A DNA stretch of 64,000 nucleotides from Cucumibacter marinus DSM 18995. Its GTDB lineage: Bacteria; Pseudomonadota; Alphaproteobacteria; Rhizobiales; Devosiaceae. The notes under the pieces are model-generated. The model was not told the origin of the DNA, made no database searches, and saw only the letters and a program-made list of their open reading frames with translations. The DNA is taken from the NCBI RefSeq assembly GCF_000429865.1, contig NZ_AUCR01000001.1:548379-612378 (forward strand), given 5' to 3'. Every line of letters begins with the position of its first letter. Within the stretch, counting starts at the first letter, position 1. Positions 43,603 through 52,113 of this stretch are shown one piece after another. A program made the translations under genes and the position numbers.

Positions 43603-45227
43603 CCGACACGCCGCAGACAAGGCTGACACGCGAATTTCTTGAGCATCACTGGCGCTTCCATCCGGTGGACGCGACCTTCATGGGCGCAGAAGGCCATGAT
43701 GGTAGGCTGCCGCCCGTCGGGGACGAGGCGCGGTCCGAAGAGCGCGAGGCGCTTGCCGCCCTCGCCGCGAAGCTCAAGAATGCGCCACCGCCCAAGACCG
43801 CCGGCGACCGGCTTGACCGACAGATGGTCGAGGGCGAAATCGCCTTGCGGCAGCACCGTATGGACAAGCCGCGCCAGCCGTCCAACCCGGCGTCGATGAG
43901 CGGTGAAGCCGCGTTTTCGCTTGTTTCGCTCCTGCTGCCGCAATCCCTGCCCCTCAATGAGGATGGTTTCCGCGCCCGGCTTTCCGCCCTGCCTGCCTGG
44001 CTCGATGATGCCGCCGATGCGCTCAAGGGGACAAAAGTCTCGCGCGCGCTCACGGTGCGAGCCCAGAACGAGGCGCGCGCGATGGCGGGTTTCCTCGCCG
44101 GCGACATTCGCAGCCATGAATATCATCGCGACGCGTGGGACGACGATTGCCGGGCCGCGGCCGGCGCATTCGCCAAGTTCGCCGACGCAATCGAAGAACT
44201 CGACGATGCCGACCCGGCTTGCGGCGAAGAGACCCTGTCGCTGATCATGGCAAAGCAACACGGGCTCGCAGTCTCTCCGCGCGAAGCGGTGGAAATGGCG
44301 GAAGATGCGTTCAGGCGCCTCGGGGACGAAGCCAAGGCCATGGCCGAAACGATCGATTCCGAGAGTTCGGTTGCCGCAGAGCTTGAGGCCTTGAGCGCCC
44401 TTCATCCCGACACGCCGGAGGCGGTGCTCGAAAGCTATTTGATGCTCGACGTGCAGGCCGTGGCGCTCGGGGCAGAGTTTGTCACTCCGGCCCAGGAATA
44501 CGATCTCGACTACCGCTGGATGTCGCCGGCCTTCCGCGAACTCTCCAAGCACCTCTATTTCCTGTTCTACCGCTCACCCCCTGCCCTCAATCCGGGCGAT
44601 GCCAGCGTCTATTGGGTCACGCCCCCGGCGGAAGGCGGTAATCTCGATGCGTTCCTGAAGGCCAATTCGACGGCCATGGTGAAATCGGTGCATGCGGTGC
44701 ATCACGGATCGATCGGCCATCACACGCAGAACGCCCGGGCCCGCCAGGCCGACTCCCTGATGGGCCAGGTTGCGGGCACCGATTGCGCGCTCGGTATCGC
44801 CTTCACCGGTGCCGGCACGCTGATCGAGGGCTGGGCCTGCTATGCGCAGGACCTGATGCTCGAGGCTCACGGCTTTTACACCTCCGGCGAAGTGTTGCTG
44901 CAAAAGACGTTCGAGCGCCGCAACGCTGCCAGCGTGCTGGTCGATATCAAGCTGCATCTCGGGGAATGGAGCATGGCCGACGCCGCGCGCTTCTACGTTG
45001 AAGAAGCGGGTTTCGCGCCTGAGCGGGTGGCCGGAGAAATCACCCGGAACGCCATGCTGCCAGGTTCGCGGCTGATGTACTGGCTCGGCACCGAAACGAT
45101 CAAGGGATTGCGCAAACGCTTCGATGGCAGTGCGCTTGATTTTCACGACACGCTTTTGAGCTATGGCGCGGTGCCCGTCACCGCCATCGCCGAAGAAATG
45201 CAGCGCGAGGGATTGCTGACGACATGA
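43599..45227 (+). CDS. DUF885-family protein with an altered zinc motif
   Basis: A 542-residue member of DUF885, proteins thought to be metallopeptidases. The family motif HExxPGHH appears here as HHGSIGHH (residues 368-375): the catalytic Glu is His369 and Pro is Ile. The downstream Glu motif LIEGWACYAQDLM is kept. It may have changed or lost activity, or pair with the intact HExxPGH protein encoded at 40185 in the same operon. Starts and ends with ATGA overlaps. Confidence 0.82.
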   Translation: MTDTPQTRLTREFLEHHWRFHPVDATFMGAEGHDGRLPPVGDEARSEEREALAALAAKLKNAPPPKTAGDRLDRQMVEGEIALRQHRMDKPRQPSNPASMSGEAAFSLVSLLLPQSLPLNEDGFRARLSALPAWLDDAADALKGTKVSRALTVRAQNEARAMAGFLAGDIRSHEYHRDAWDDDCRAAAGAFAKFADAIEELDDADPACGEETLSLIMAKQHGLAVSPREAVEMAEDAFRRLGDEAKAMAETIDSESSVAAELEALSALHPDTPEAVLESYLMLDVQAVALGAEFVTPAQEYDLDYRWMSPAFRELSKHLYFLFYRSPPALNPGDASVYWVTPPAEGGNLDAFLKANSTAMVKSVHAVHHGSIGHHTQNARARQADSLMGQVAGTDCALGIAFTGAGTLIEGWACYAQDLMLEAHGFYTSGEVLLQKTFERRNAASVLVDIKLHLGEWSMADAARFYVEEAGFAPERVAGEITRNAMLPGSRLMYWLGTETIKGLRKRFDGSALDFHDTLLSYGAVPVTAIAEEMQREGLLTT

Positions 45228-46234
45228 CCGATCTGCTCACCGTTTCGGGACTCGTCACCGAGTTCACCACCGAGGATGGCCCGCTGCGCGCGGTCAAGGG
45301 CGTCGACCTGACTGTCAGGTCCGGCGAAACCGTCGCGCTTGTCGGGGAATCGGGGTCGGGCAAGTCGGTGACGTCCCTTTCGGTGATGCGGCTTTTGCCG
45401 AAGAAAGCCGGGCGGATCGCTGCAGGCGAAATCCTGTTCAGGGGCCGGGACGGAACGACCCGCGATCTGGCCAAGCTCAACGAGAACGAGATGCGCCGCA
45501 TCCGGGGCAATGAGATCTCGATGATCTTTCAGGAGCCGATGACCTCGCTCAATCCGACCCAGAAGGTCGGCGCGCAGATCGCCGAGGCAGCCCGCCTGCA
45601 CCAGCATCTGTCTGCGTCGGCAGCGAAGGCGCGCGCCATCGAGATGTTGGATCTCGTGGAAATCCCCGATCCCGCCAAGCGCGCCGATGTCTACCCACAC
45701 CAGATGTCGGGTGGCATGCGCCAGCGGGTCATGATCGCAATGGCGCTGGCCTGCAATCCCGCCCTGCTGATCGCCGACGAACCGACGACGGCGCTCGACG
45801 TCACGGTGCAATTGCAAATCCTGGAACTCATGCGACGCCTGCAGCGCGAAATCGGCATGGGCGTGTTGTTCATTACCCATAATCTTGGCGTCGTGGCCGA
45901 GGTCGCCGACCGCGTGGCGGTGATGTATGGCGGGCGGATCGTCGAGACCGCAACGACGGCCGAGCTCTTCGACCATCCGAGCCACCCCTATACGCGCGGA
46001 CTGATGGACAGCTTGCCCAAGGTCGATCACGCCGCCCGCGCGCGGGGCGAGGCCACGCCACTCAGAGCCATTCCCGGCAGCGTTGTCGATCCGCGCTTCC
46101 CGCCCAGGGGATGCGATTTCAACCCGCGCTGCGGCTTCGCAGTCGATGAGTGCCGTGCCGCGGTGCCGGACATGGCGACCGTGACCGAGGCGCATCTGAC
46201 GCGCTGCATTCGCTGGGAGGCCCTCAATGGTTGA
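45224..46234 (+). CDS. peptide-type ABC importer ATPase, DppD type
   Basis: A 336-residue ATPase with all motifs: [38 protein letters not shown] and [12 protein letters not shown], plus the DppD/OppD C terminus with clustered cysteines ([14 protein letters not shown]). It should pair with the DppF-type ATPase that follows, with an eight-base overlap. The matching permeases are encoded at 50258-52097. Confidence 0.92.
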   Translation: MTDLLTVSGLVTEFTTEDGPLRAVKGVDLTVRSGETVALVGESGSGKSVTSLSVMRLLPKKAGRIAAGEILFRGRDGTTRDLAKLNENEMRRIRGNEISMIFQEPMTSLNPTQKVGAQIAEAARLHQHLSASAAKARAIEMLDLVEIPDPAKRADVYPHQMSGGMRQRVMIAMALACNPALLIADEPTTALDVTVQLQILELMRRLQREIGMGVLFITHNLGVVAEVADRVAVMYGGRIVETATTAELFDHPSHPYTRGLMDSLPKVDHAARARGEATPLRAIPGSVVDPRFPPRGCDFNPRCGFAVDECRAAVPDMATVTEAHLTRCIRWEALNG

Positions 46235-47237
46235 CCCTCTCCTCTCCGTCCGCGACCTCAAAGTCCATTTTTCCGTGGGCCGGGGACTGCTCAATCCCGG
46301 GCAGCTGGTGAAGGCCGTCGATGGCGTCAGCTTCGACATCGCGCCGGGTGAAGTTGTCGGGCTGGTCGGTGAATCCGGTTCCGGCAAGACCACCCTCGGA
46401 CGGTCCGTCCTTCGGCTAATCGAACCGACATCGGGCTCGATCAAGTTCAACGGCACCGAACTGGTGGGGCTCGAGGCGCAACGCATGAAAGCGCTGCGCT
46501 CGGACATGCAAATCATCTTTCAGGACCCGTTCGCCAGCCTCAATCCGCGCATGAGCGTGCGCGAGATCATCGGAGAGGCGCTCTTCCTGCACGGCATCGG
46601 TTCAAGCGCCGACCGCGAGGACAGGATCACCGCCCTGCTCGACAGGGTCGGCCTGCCGGCCACTGCCGCGCCGCGCTTCCCGCATGAGTTTTCCGGCGGG
46701 CAACGTCAGCGCATCGGTATCGCACGGGCGCTTGCGGTGAATCCCAAATTCATCGTCGCCGATGAGCCTGTCTCGGCGCTCGACGTTTCGATCCAAGCTC
46801 AGATCATCAATCTGCTGCAGGATCTCAGGCGCGAAATGGGCCTCTCCCTCCTGTTTATCGGTCACGATCTGTCGGTGATCGAGTATCTTTGTGACCGGGT
46901 GGTCGTGCTTTATCTCGGCAAGGTCATGGAGACCGCCAAGGCGGCTGATCTTTACGCGTCGCCCCGGCATCCCTACACCCGCGCGCTGCTCGACGCGGCG
47001 CCTGTCACCCACCCGGACGCACGCCGCGAACGGGTCGCGCTCAAGGGTGATCCCCCGAGCCCGATCAACCCGCCCTCGGGCTGTGTGTTCCGGACCCGCT
47101 GCCCGTTTGCGGTGGAAGCGTGCGCCCAGACCCAGCCACCGCTGACGGCCTTTGGTGATGACCAGCATGTAGCCTGTATCCGCGCCAACGAGCTCAACTT
47201 GGCGGAATACAACGTACAATCCGCAGCAACTGGATAA
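46227..47237 (+). CDS. peptide-type ABC importer ATPase, DppF type
   Basis: A 336-residue ATPase: GESGSGKTT, FSGGQRQRIGIARAL, FIVADEPVSALDVS and FIGHDLSVIEYL, and the C-terminal cysteine motif CVFRTRCPFAVEAC. DppF type by order and sequence. It is the last gene before a terminator at 47274, so the ATPases and their permeases are on separate transcripts. Confidence 0.92.
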   Translation: MVDPLLSVRDLKVHFSVGRGLLNPGQLVKAVDGVSFDIAPGEVVGLVGESGSGKTTLGRSVLRLIEPTSGSIKFNGTELVGLEAQRMKALRSDMQIIFQDPFASLNPRMSVREIIGEALFLHGIGSSADREDRITALLDRVGLPATAAPRFPHEFSGGQRQRIGIARALAVNPKFIVADEPVSALDVSIQAQIINLLQDLRREMGLSLLFIGHDLSVIEYLCDRVVVLYLGKVMETAKAADLYASPRHPYTRALLDAAPVTHPDARRERVALKGDPPSPINPPSGCVFRTRCPFAVEACAQTQPPLTAFGDDQHVACIRANELNLAEYNVQSAATG

Positions 47238-47273
47238 ACCCACTGCAACAATCTGAAATGACTTGATTTTCGG

Positions 47274-47308
47274 GAATGCCCGGCCTTGTGCCGGGCATTC
47301 TGCGTTTT
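47274..47308 (+). terminator. terminator after the DppF-type gene
   Basis: Perfect 11-base arms GAATGCCCGGC / GCCGGGCATTC around CTTGT (47274-47300), followed by TGCGTTTT. The T run is weak but the stem is strong. Confidence 0.7.
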
Positions 47309-47400
47309 GACGCCGCAAGATTTTGCATGAGTTCAATTGCGTACAAGCCGGATTTTTTCGGGCGTTGTCTCCGCCCCCCGGCGGGCGGCATGCTGGCTTC

Positions 47401-48330
47401 ATGAAAAGGCTGTTGATCGCGTCTAGCGGGAACCCGGAGGCCCTGGCCGAACGGTTTCGCGCCACGCTTCCTGATTACGAAATTCTGACCCAGGCGCCCG
47501 GCCAGGACGCCGAACCGGTACCCTATGTGGTTGCCGGCAAACCGGGGAGCGGCGTCTTCGCCGCCACGCCGGGGATAAAGGCCATTCTAAGCCTGAATGC
47601 CGGAGTCGAGCATCTGATTGCCAATCCGGAAATCGCGGCGGATGTTCCGATTGTCCGGCTTGTCGATCAGGAACTTGCGCTTGGCATGTCGGAATGGGTG
47701 TTGGCGGAGATCCTCGCCTGGCATCGCAATCTCGGCGCCTATCAAGCGGCGCAGGCGATCACCGAATGGACTCCCCTCAAGGAGAAGCTGGCGCGCGACC
47801 GCACCGTCACCGTTTTGGGCGCAGGTGCGCTGGGCCGTCCGGTGGTCGAACATCTCGTGCGCTTCGGCTTCCATACGCGGGTGTGGAGTCGCACCGGCCG
47901 CGAGATCGACGGCGCCACGGCGTTTTCAGGACAGGACGGCCTTGCCGACGCCGTCGAAGGCGCGGATGTGCTCGTCACGCTGCTGCCGCTGACTGCCGAA
48001 ACGGAAAACCTGATCAACGCAGCGCTTCTGGGCCGGCTGGCCGACGGGGCCTTCGTGGTCAATCCGGCCCGCGGTGCCCAGATAGTCGACGACGATCTGA
48101 TCGCGGCGCTCGACAGCGGCAAACTCTCCGGCGCGGCGCTCGATGTGTTTCGCACCGAGCCGTTGCCCGCCGATCACCCTTTTTGGCGTCACCCCAAGAT
48201 TCTGGTGTCGCCCCACGTCGCCGCGCCGACCCATGCGGACAGCGCTGTCACCCAGATGACCGAGGCGATCCGCCGCCATGAGCGCGGCGACCCCCTGCCC
48301 CATCTCGTCAACCGGGATGCGGGCTACTGA
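47401..48330 (+). CDS. D-isomer 2-hydroxyacid dehydrogenase (GhrA-like)
   Basis: A 309-residue NAD(P)-dependent dehydrogenase that interconverts 2-oxo and D-2-hydroxy acids, such as glyoxylate or hydroxypyruvate in the GhrA branch. VTVLGAGALGRPVVEHL is the Rossmann motif; catalytic residues are Arg in NPARGAQIVDD, Glu in RTEPLP and His in SPHVAAPT. The start chosen, ATG 47401, gives MKRLLIASS. It begins the second transcript of the cluster, upstream of the substrate-binding protein. Confidence 0.87.
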   Translation: MKRLLIASSGNPEALAERFRATLPDYEILTQAPGQDAEPVPYVVAGKPGSGVFAATPGIKAILSLNAGVEHLIANPEIAADVPIVRLVDQELALGMSEWVLAEILAWHRNLGAYQAAQAITEWTPLKEKLARDRTVTVLGAGALGRPVVEHLVRFGFHTRVWSRTGREIDGATAFSGQDGLADAVEGADVLVTLLPLTAETENLINAALLGRLADGAFVVNPARGAQIVDDDLIAALDSGKLSGAALDVFRTEPLPADHPFWRHPKILVSPHVAAPTHADSAVTQMTEAIRRHERGDPLPHLVNRDAGY

Positions 48331-48432
48331 ACCAAGAAATCCGGGCCAAACCGGACAATCCAGGAGGAGGGGTCTGACCCTCCGGCAACCACGACCAACC
48401 AGTCAAGATAACCAAGCCAAGACGAGGACATC

Positions 48433-50049
48433 ATGACCACTAAGATTACACGCCGCGACGCTCTCAAGGGGCTGGCCGTCAGTGCCGCCGCTTTGACGAC
48501 GATGCGGGTGCTCCCGGCCTCCGCACAGTCGGTGGGCGGCACGCTCAATGTCGGCCTGACCTATGAAATCGACACCATGAACCCCTATTCCACGGGTTTC
48601 CTGGGTGATGCGCAGGCCACCGTGCTCGAAGGGCTTCTGGCACCGGATGAAAACGCATCCTATGTGCCGGTTCTGGCCAAGGAAGTGCCGACGCTGGAGA
48701 ATGGCGGCATCACGCTGAACGAAGACGGCTCGAAGATGACGATCACCTATCATCTTCGCGACGACGTCAAATGGCACGATGGCGAACCTTTCACCTCGGC
48801 GGACGTGAAGTTCACCTGGGAAGCGGTCAAGAACCCGGATTTCATCGCCGAGTCCAAGTCCGGCACCGAGGATATCGAGAGCATCGAGACGCCGGACGAC
48901 TACACGGTGATCTGCCATTACAATGGCCTTGCCCCGGATTTCGCCTCGACCCTGTTCACCTTCGGCATCCTGCCCAAGCATCATCTCGAAGGCGTTGACC
49001 TCAACACCTCGGATTTCAACGAGACCCCGCTTGGGACCGGCCCGTTCAAGGTCACCGATTACCAGGCCGGACAATATGTCGTGGTCGAGCGCAACGAGCT
49101 CTATTGGGGTCGTGCCGAGAATGGCGACCAGCTCCCCTATATCGAGCGGATCGTGTTCAAGATGATCACGGATTCGAACACGCTGATGACCCAGCTGCGG
49201 TCGGGCGAGCTCAACCTCGTTGTCCAGACCCCGCTGGCCCAGGCCTCACAGGTCCGCGACATGAACGGGCTCGAGCTGATCAACGCACCGCTCCTGGCCT
49301 GGCATCACCTGACCTTCAACTTCGCCTCCAAGGCGTCGCTGCAGGACGTCACGGTCCGCCGGGCCATCGCCCACGCGATGAACCGCGATCCGCTGATCCG
49401 CACCCTTGGCGGCTTCCCCTCGCCGATCAAATCGCCGGTCGTGCCCGTGTTTGAATTCTATGACGACACGGTGCCCGAATACGCGTTCGACGTGGAAGCG
49501 GCCAACAAGATGCTCGACGATGCCGGCTATGCGCGCGGCGGCGACGGCATCCGCGAAAAGGATGGCGAACGGCTGAGCTACAATTTCATGGTTCAGGCCG
49601 GCCGTGCGGATGATGAAAACCTGCAGCAGGTCATGATGGCCCAGCTTCAGGCGATCGGCATCGAGGCGGTTCCGGACAACAAGACCGGCGTGGCCCTGCG
49701 CGAAGCCCGCTACAACGGCGATTACGACCTCTATTACGGTCGCTGGATCACCTCGGCTGACCCCGACTACTCGATTTTCTGGGGCACTGACGGCGCCATC
49801 AACGGCCAGGGTTATTCCAACCCAGAGCTCGATGCGGTCTTCACCGAACTCCAGAACACGCTCGACAAGACCAAGCGCTACGAGTTGTTCTCGAAGATGC
49901 AGCACATCATCGTCGACGACTTGCCCTCCCTGCCGCTCCTCCTGCTGACGGCGGCGATTGCCAAGACTACGGAGCTCAACAACTTCGTACCGAACCCGAC
50001 CAACATGACGAATTTCGTCCACACCGGGGAATGGTACCTCAAGAGCTAA
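48433..50049 (+). CDS. periplasmic peptide-type substrate-binding protein
   Basis: A 538-residue family 5 solute-binding protein. MTTKITRRDALKGLAVSAAA is a Tat-type leader with twin arginines, cut near ASAQS. WHDGEPFTSADVKFTWE and GTGPFKVTD are family signatures. It should deliver the ligand to the permeases encoded at 50258-52097 and the ATPases encoded at 45224-47237. The ligand is unknown. Confidence 0.92.
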   Translation: MTTKITRRDALKGLAVSAAALTTMRVLPASAQSVGGTLNVGLTYEIDTMNPYSTGFLGDAQATVLEGLLAPDENASYVPVLAKEVPTLENGGITLNEDGSKMTITYHLRDDVKWHDGEPFTSADVKFTWEAVKNPDFIAESKSGTEDIESIETPDDYTVICHYNGLAPDFASTLFTFGILPKHHLEGVDLNTSDFNETPLGTGPFKVTDYQAGQYVVVERNELYWGRAENGDQLPYIERIVFKMITDSNTLMTQLRSGELNLVVQTPLAQASQVRDMNGLELINAPLLAWHHLTFNFASKASLQDVTVRRAIAHAMNRDPLIRTLGGFPSPIKSPVVPVFEFYDDTVPEYAFDVEAANKMLDDAGYARGGDGIREKDGERLSYNFMVQAGRADDENLQQVMMAQLQAIGIEAVPDNKTGVALREARYNGDYDLYYGRWITSADPDYSIFWGTDGAINGQGYSNPELDAVFTELQNTLDKTKRYELFSKMQHIIVDDLPSLPLLLLTAAIAKTTELNNFVPNPTNMTNFVHTGEWYLKS

Positions 50050-50056
50050 CCCCACC

Positions 50057-50092
50057 GCGCCCGCAATTCTCCTCACGCTGGGCTGCGGGCGC
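50057..50092 (+). promoter_or_regulatory. hairpin between binding-protein and permease genes
   Basis: Perfect nine-base arms GCGCCCGCA / TGCGGGCGC around an 18-base loop, seven bases after the substrate-binding protein stop. No T run. It is in the same place as the hairpin at 34953-34983 in the other transporter operon and may likewise raise binding-protein expression over that of the permeases. Confidence 0.5.
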
Positions 50093-50257
50093 GAACACTA
50101 TGGCTGGGCCGGGTGGCGGATCTCTCTCCCGTCCCCGGTTCCAGCCCTTTCTGGTCTTTGATATCCTCATGCCGCGACCCCGTCCGTCCCCCACTTCTGA
50201 AATGCGCGCACCGGCGTTCTCAGCCACCGTCGGCCCATTTGCCGGAAAGGAAGCGCG

Positions 50258-51211
50258 ATGAGCCTGTCCTATCTCCTGCGCCGCCTCGGCGGCGCCATTC
50301 CGCTTCTGCTCGGGATCTCCGTGATCCTGTTTGCCATTATCCACCTGGCGCCTGGCGGGCCCCTCGACATGTATCTCGAGAACCCTTCGGTCTCTCCTGA
50401 AGCCATCGAGCAGATGCGGACCGCCTATGGCCTCGATCAGCCGGTGCCAGTCCAGTATTTCCTGTGGCTCAAATCCATGCTGGCCGGGGATTGGGGCTAT
50501 TCCATCCGCACCGGCAAACCGGTCCTCAGCGAAATTCTCAACCGCCTCGGCCCGACGCTGCAATTGAGCGGGCTGGCCCTCGGTTTCGCCTTTATCGTTG
50601 CCATGCCGCTCGGGGTCATTTCGGCCACGCGGCGCGGCTCCAAGCTCGATACCGGGCTGACCCTGTTTTCCTTTGCCGGCATTTCGACACCGGTTTTCTG
50701 GATGGCGCTGCTGTTCCAGCTTCTGTTTTCCGTGCAGCTCGGCTGGTTGCCCTCTGCCGGGTACCAATCCGTCGGCGATGGCTCGTTAGTCGACCGTCTC
50801 AGGCATCTCGTCATGCCGGCGACTGTCCTGTCCTTCGCCATCATTGCGAGCTGGAGCCGCTATATCCGCTCGGGCATGGTCGATGTTCTCAACCAGGACT
50901 ATATCCGCACCGCCTATGCCAAGGGGCGCACCGAGATCGGAGTGGTTGTGCTGCACGCCCTGCGCAACGCCATGATCCCTGCCGTGACTGTCATCGCGGT
51001 CGATTTCGCCACCATCATTTCCGGTGCCGTGATCACCGAGACCGTCTTTGCCTGGCCCGGGATTGGCCGGCTGTTCATGGAGGCGATGGACGGGCGCGAT
51101 TACCCCATTCTCATGGGCCTGATGATGCTCGGCTCCTTCGGCATCGTCCTGGCCAATGTCATCGCCGATGTGACCTATGCGGCGCTCGATCCGAGGATTC
51201 GTTATGGCTGA
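50258..51211 (+). CDS. ABC importer permease, DppB/OppB type
   Basis: A 317-residue permease with an N-terminal helix, the conserved IHLAPGGPLDMYL, and the EAA loop AYAKGRTEIGVVVLHALRNA. ITETVFAWPGIGRLFMEA is the usual late segment. GGAAAGGAAG lies just upstream of ATG 50258. The 208-base gap after the binding-protein gene holds the hairpin at 50057. Confidence 0.92.
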   Translation: MSLSYLLRRLGGAIPLLLGISVILFAIIHLAPGGPLDMYLENPSVSPEAIEQMRTAYGLDQPVPVQYFLWLKSMLAGDWGYSIRTGKPVLSEILNRLGPTLQLSGLALGFAFIVAMPLGVISATRRGSKLDTGLTLFSFAGISTPVFWMALLFQLLFSVQLGWLPSAGYQSVGDGSLVDRLRHLVMPATVLSFAIIASWSRYIRSGMVDVLNQDYIRTAYAKGRTEIGVVVLHALRNAMIPAVTVIAVDFATIISGAVITETVFAWPGIGRLFMEAMDGRDYPILMGLMMLGSFGIVLANVIADVTYAALDPRIRYG

Positions 51212-52097
51212 CCTGACTCGCGAAGCGGGCGAGACCCTTGCCACCACCGCCCCGCCGCAAAGCTATTGGCGCCGCGTCCGCAAACGCTTCATGCGGCATA
51301 AGCCGGCCGTGTTCGGCCTGTGCTTCCTCGTCCTCATGGCCATTGTCGTCGTCTTCGGCCCCTTCGTGCTGCCTTACGGGTTCGACCAGCAGGATTACGA
51401 TCTCATCGGCCTACCCGGCCCGATGAACGCCGAACACTGGCTGGGCACGGACCAGCTCGGGCGCGACGCTACGACCCGGCTGATCTATGGCGGCCGCGTC
51501 TCGCTGGCGGTCGGGCTGGCCGGCGCGCTGGTCGCAACCTTTCTCGGCACCCTGATCGGGGCACTGGCCGGCTTTTATCGCGGCTGGGTCGATACGATCC
51601 TGATGCGGTTCACCGATATCATGCTGTCGATCCCGCCTTTGCCGCTGGTTCTGCTTCTGTCGAGCCTGTTCCGCCCCAGCCCGCCGCTTCTTGTCGGCAT
51701 TATCGGTGGCCTCATATGGATGGGCACGGCACGTCTGGTGCGCTCGCAGTTTCTGGCCTTGCGCGAACGCGAATTCGTCGAAGCCGCCCGGGCGCTCGGC
51801 GCCAGCGGTCCCCGGCTGATCGTGCGGCACATCCTGCCCAATGCGATTGGGCCGATCACGGTGGCCGCAACCCTTGCCGTGGGCAGCGCGATCATGACCG
51901 AGAGTGCCCTCTCCTTCCTCGGCTTCGGCATCCTTCCGCCGACCCCGAGCTGGGGCAATCTGCTCAACGCGGCCAGCCCATGGCTTTCGACCGCCCCCTG
52001 GCTCGCCATCGCACCCGGGCTTTGCATCCTTTTGACCGTGCTGTCAGTCAACTTCCTCGGCGACGGTCTGCGCGACGCCATGGAACCCAGAGAATAG
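51204..52097 (+). CDS. ABC importer permease, DppC/OppC type
   Basis: A 297-residue permease with the OppC-type N terminus (KRFMRHKPAVFGLCFLVLMA), LGTDQLGRDATTRLIYG, and the EAA loop AARALGASGPRLIVRHILPN. The start at ATG 51204 overlaps the DppB-type stop by eight bases. Confidence 0.92.
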   Translation: MADLTREAGETLATTAPPQSYWRRVRKRFMRHKPAVFGLCFLVLMAIVVVFGPFVLPYGFDQQDYDLIGLPGPMNAEHWLGTDQLGRDATTRLIYGGRVSLAVGLAGALVATFLGTLIGALAGFYRGWVDTILMRFTDIMLSIPPLPLVLLLSSLFRPSPPLLVGIIGGLIWMGTARLVRSQFLALREREFVEAARALGASGPRLIVRHILPNAIGPITVAATLAVGSAIMTESALSFLGFGILPPTPSWGNLLNAASPWLSTAPWLAIAPGLCILLTVLSVNFLGDGLRDAMEPRE

Positions 52098-52113
52098 GCA
52101 AAACGAGGTGACA

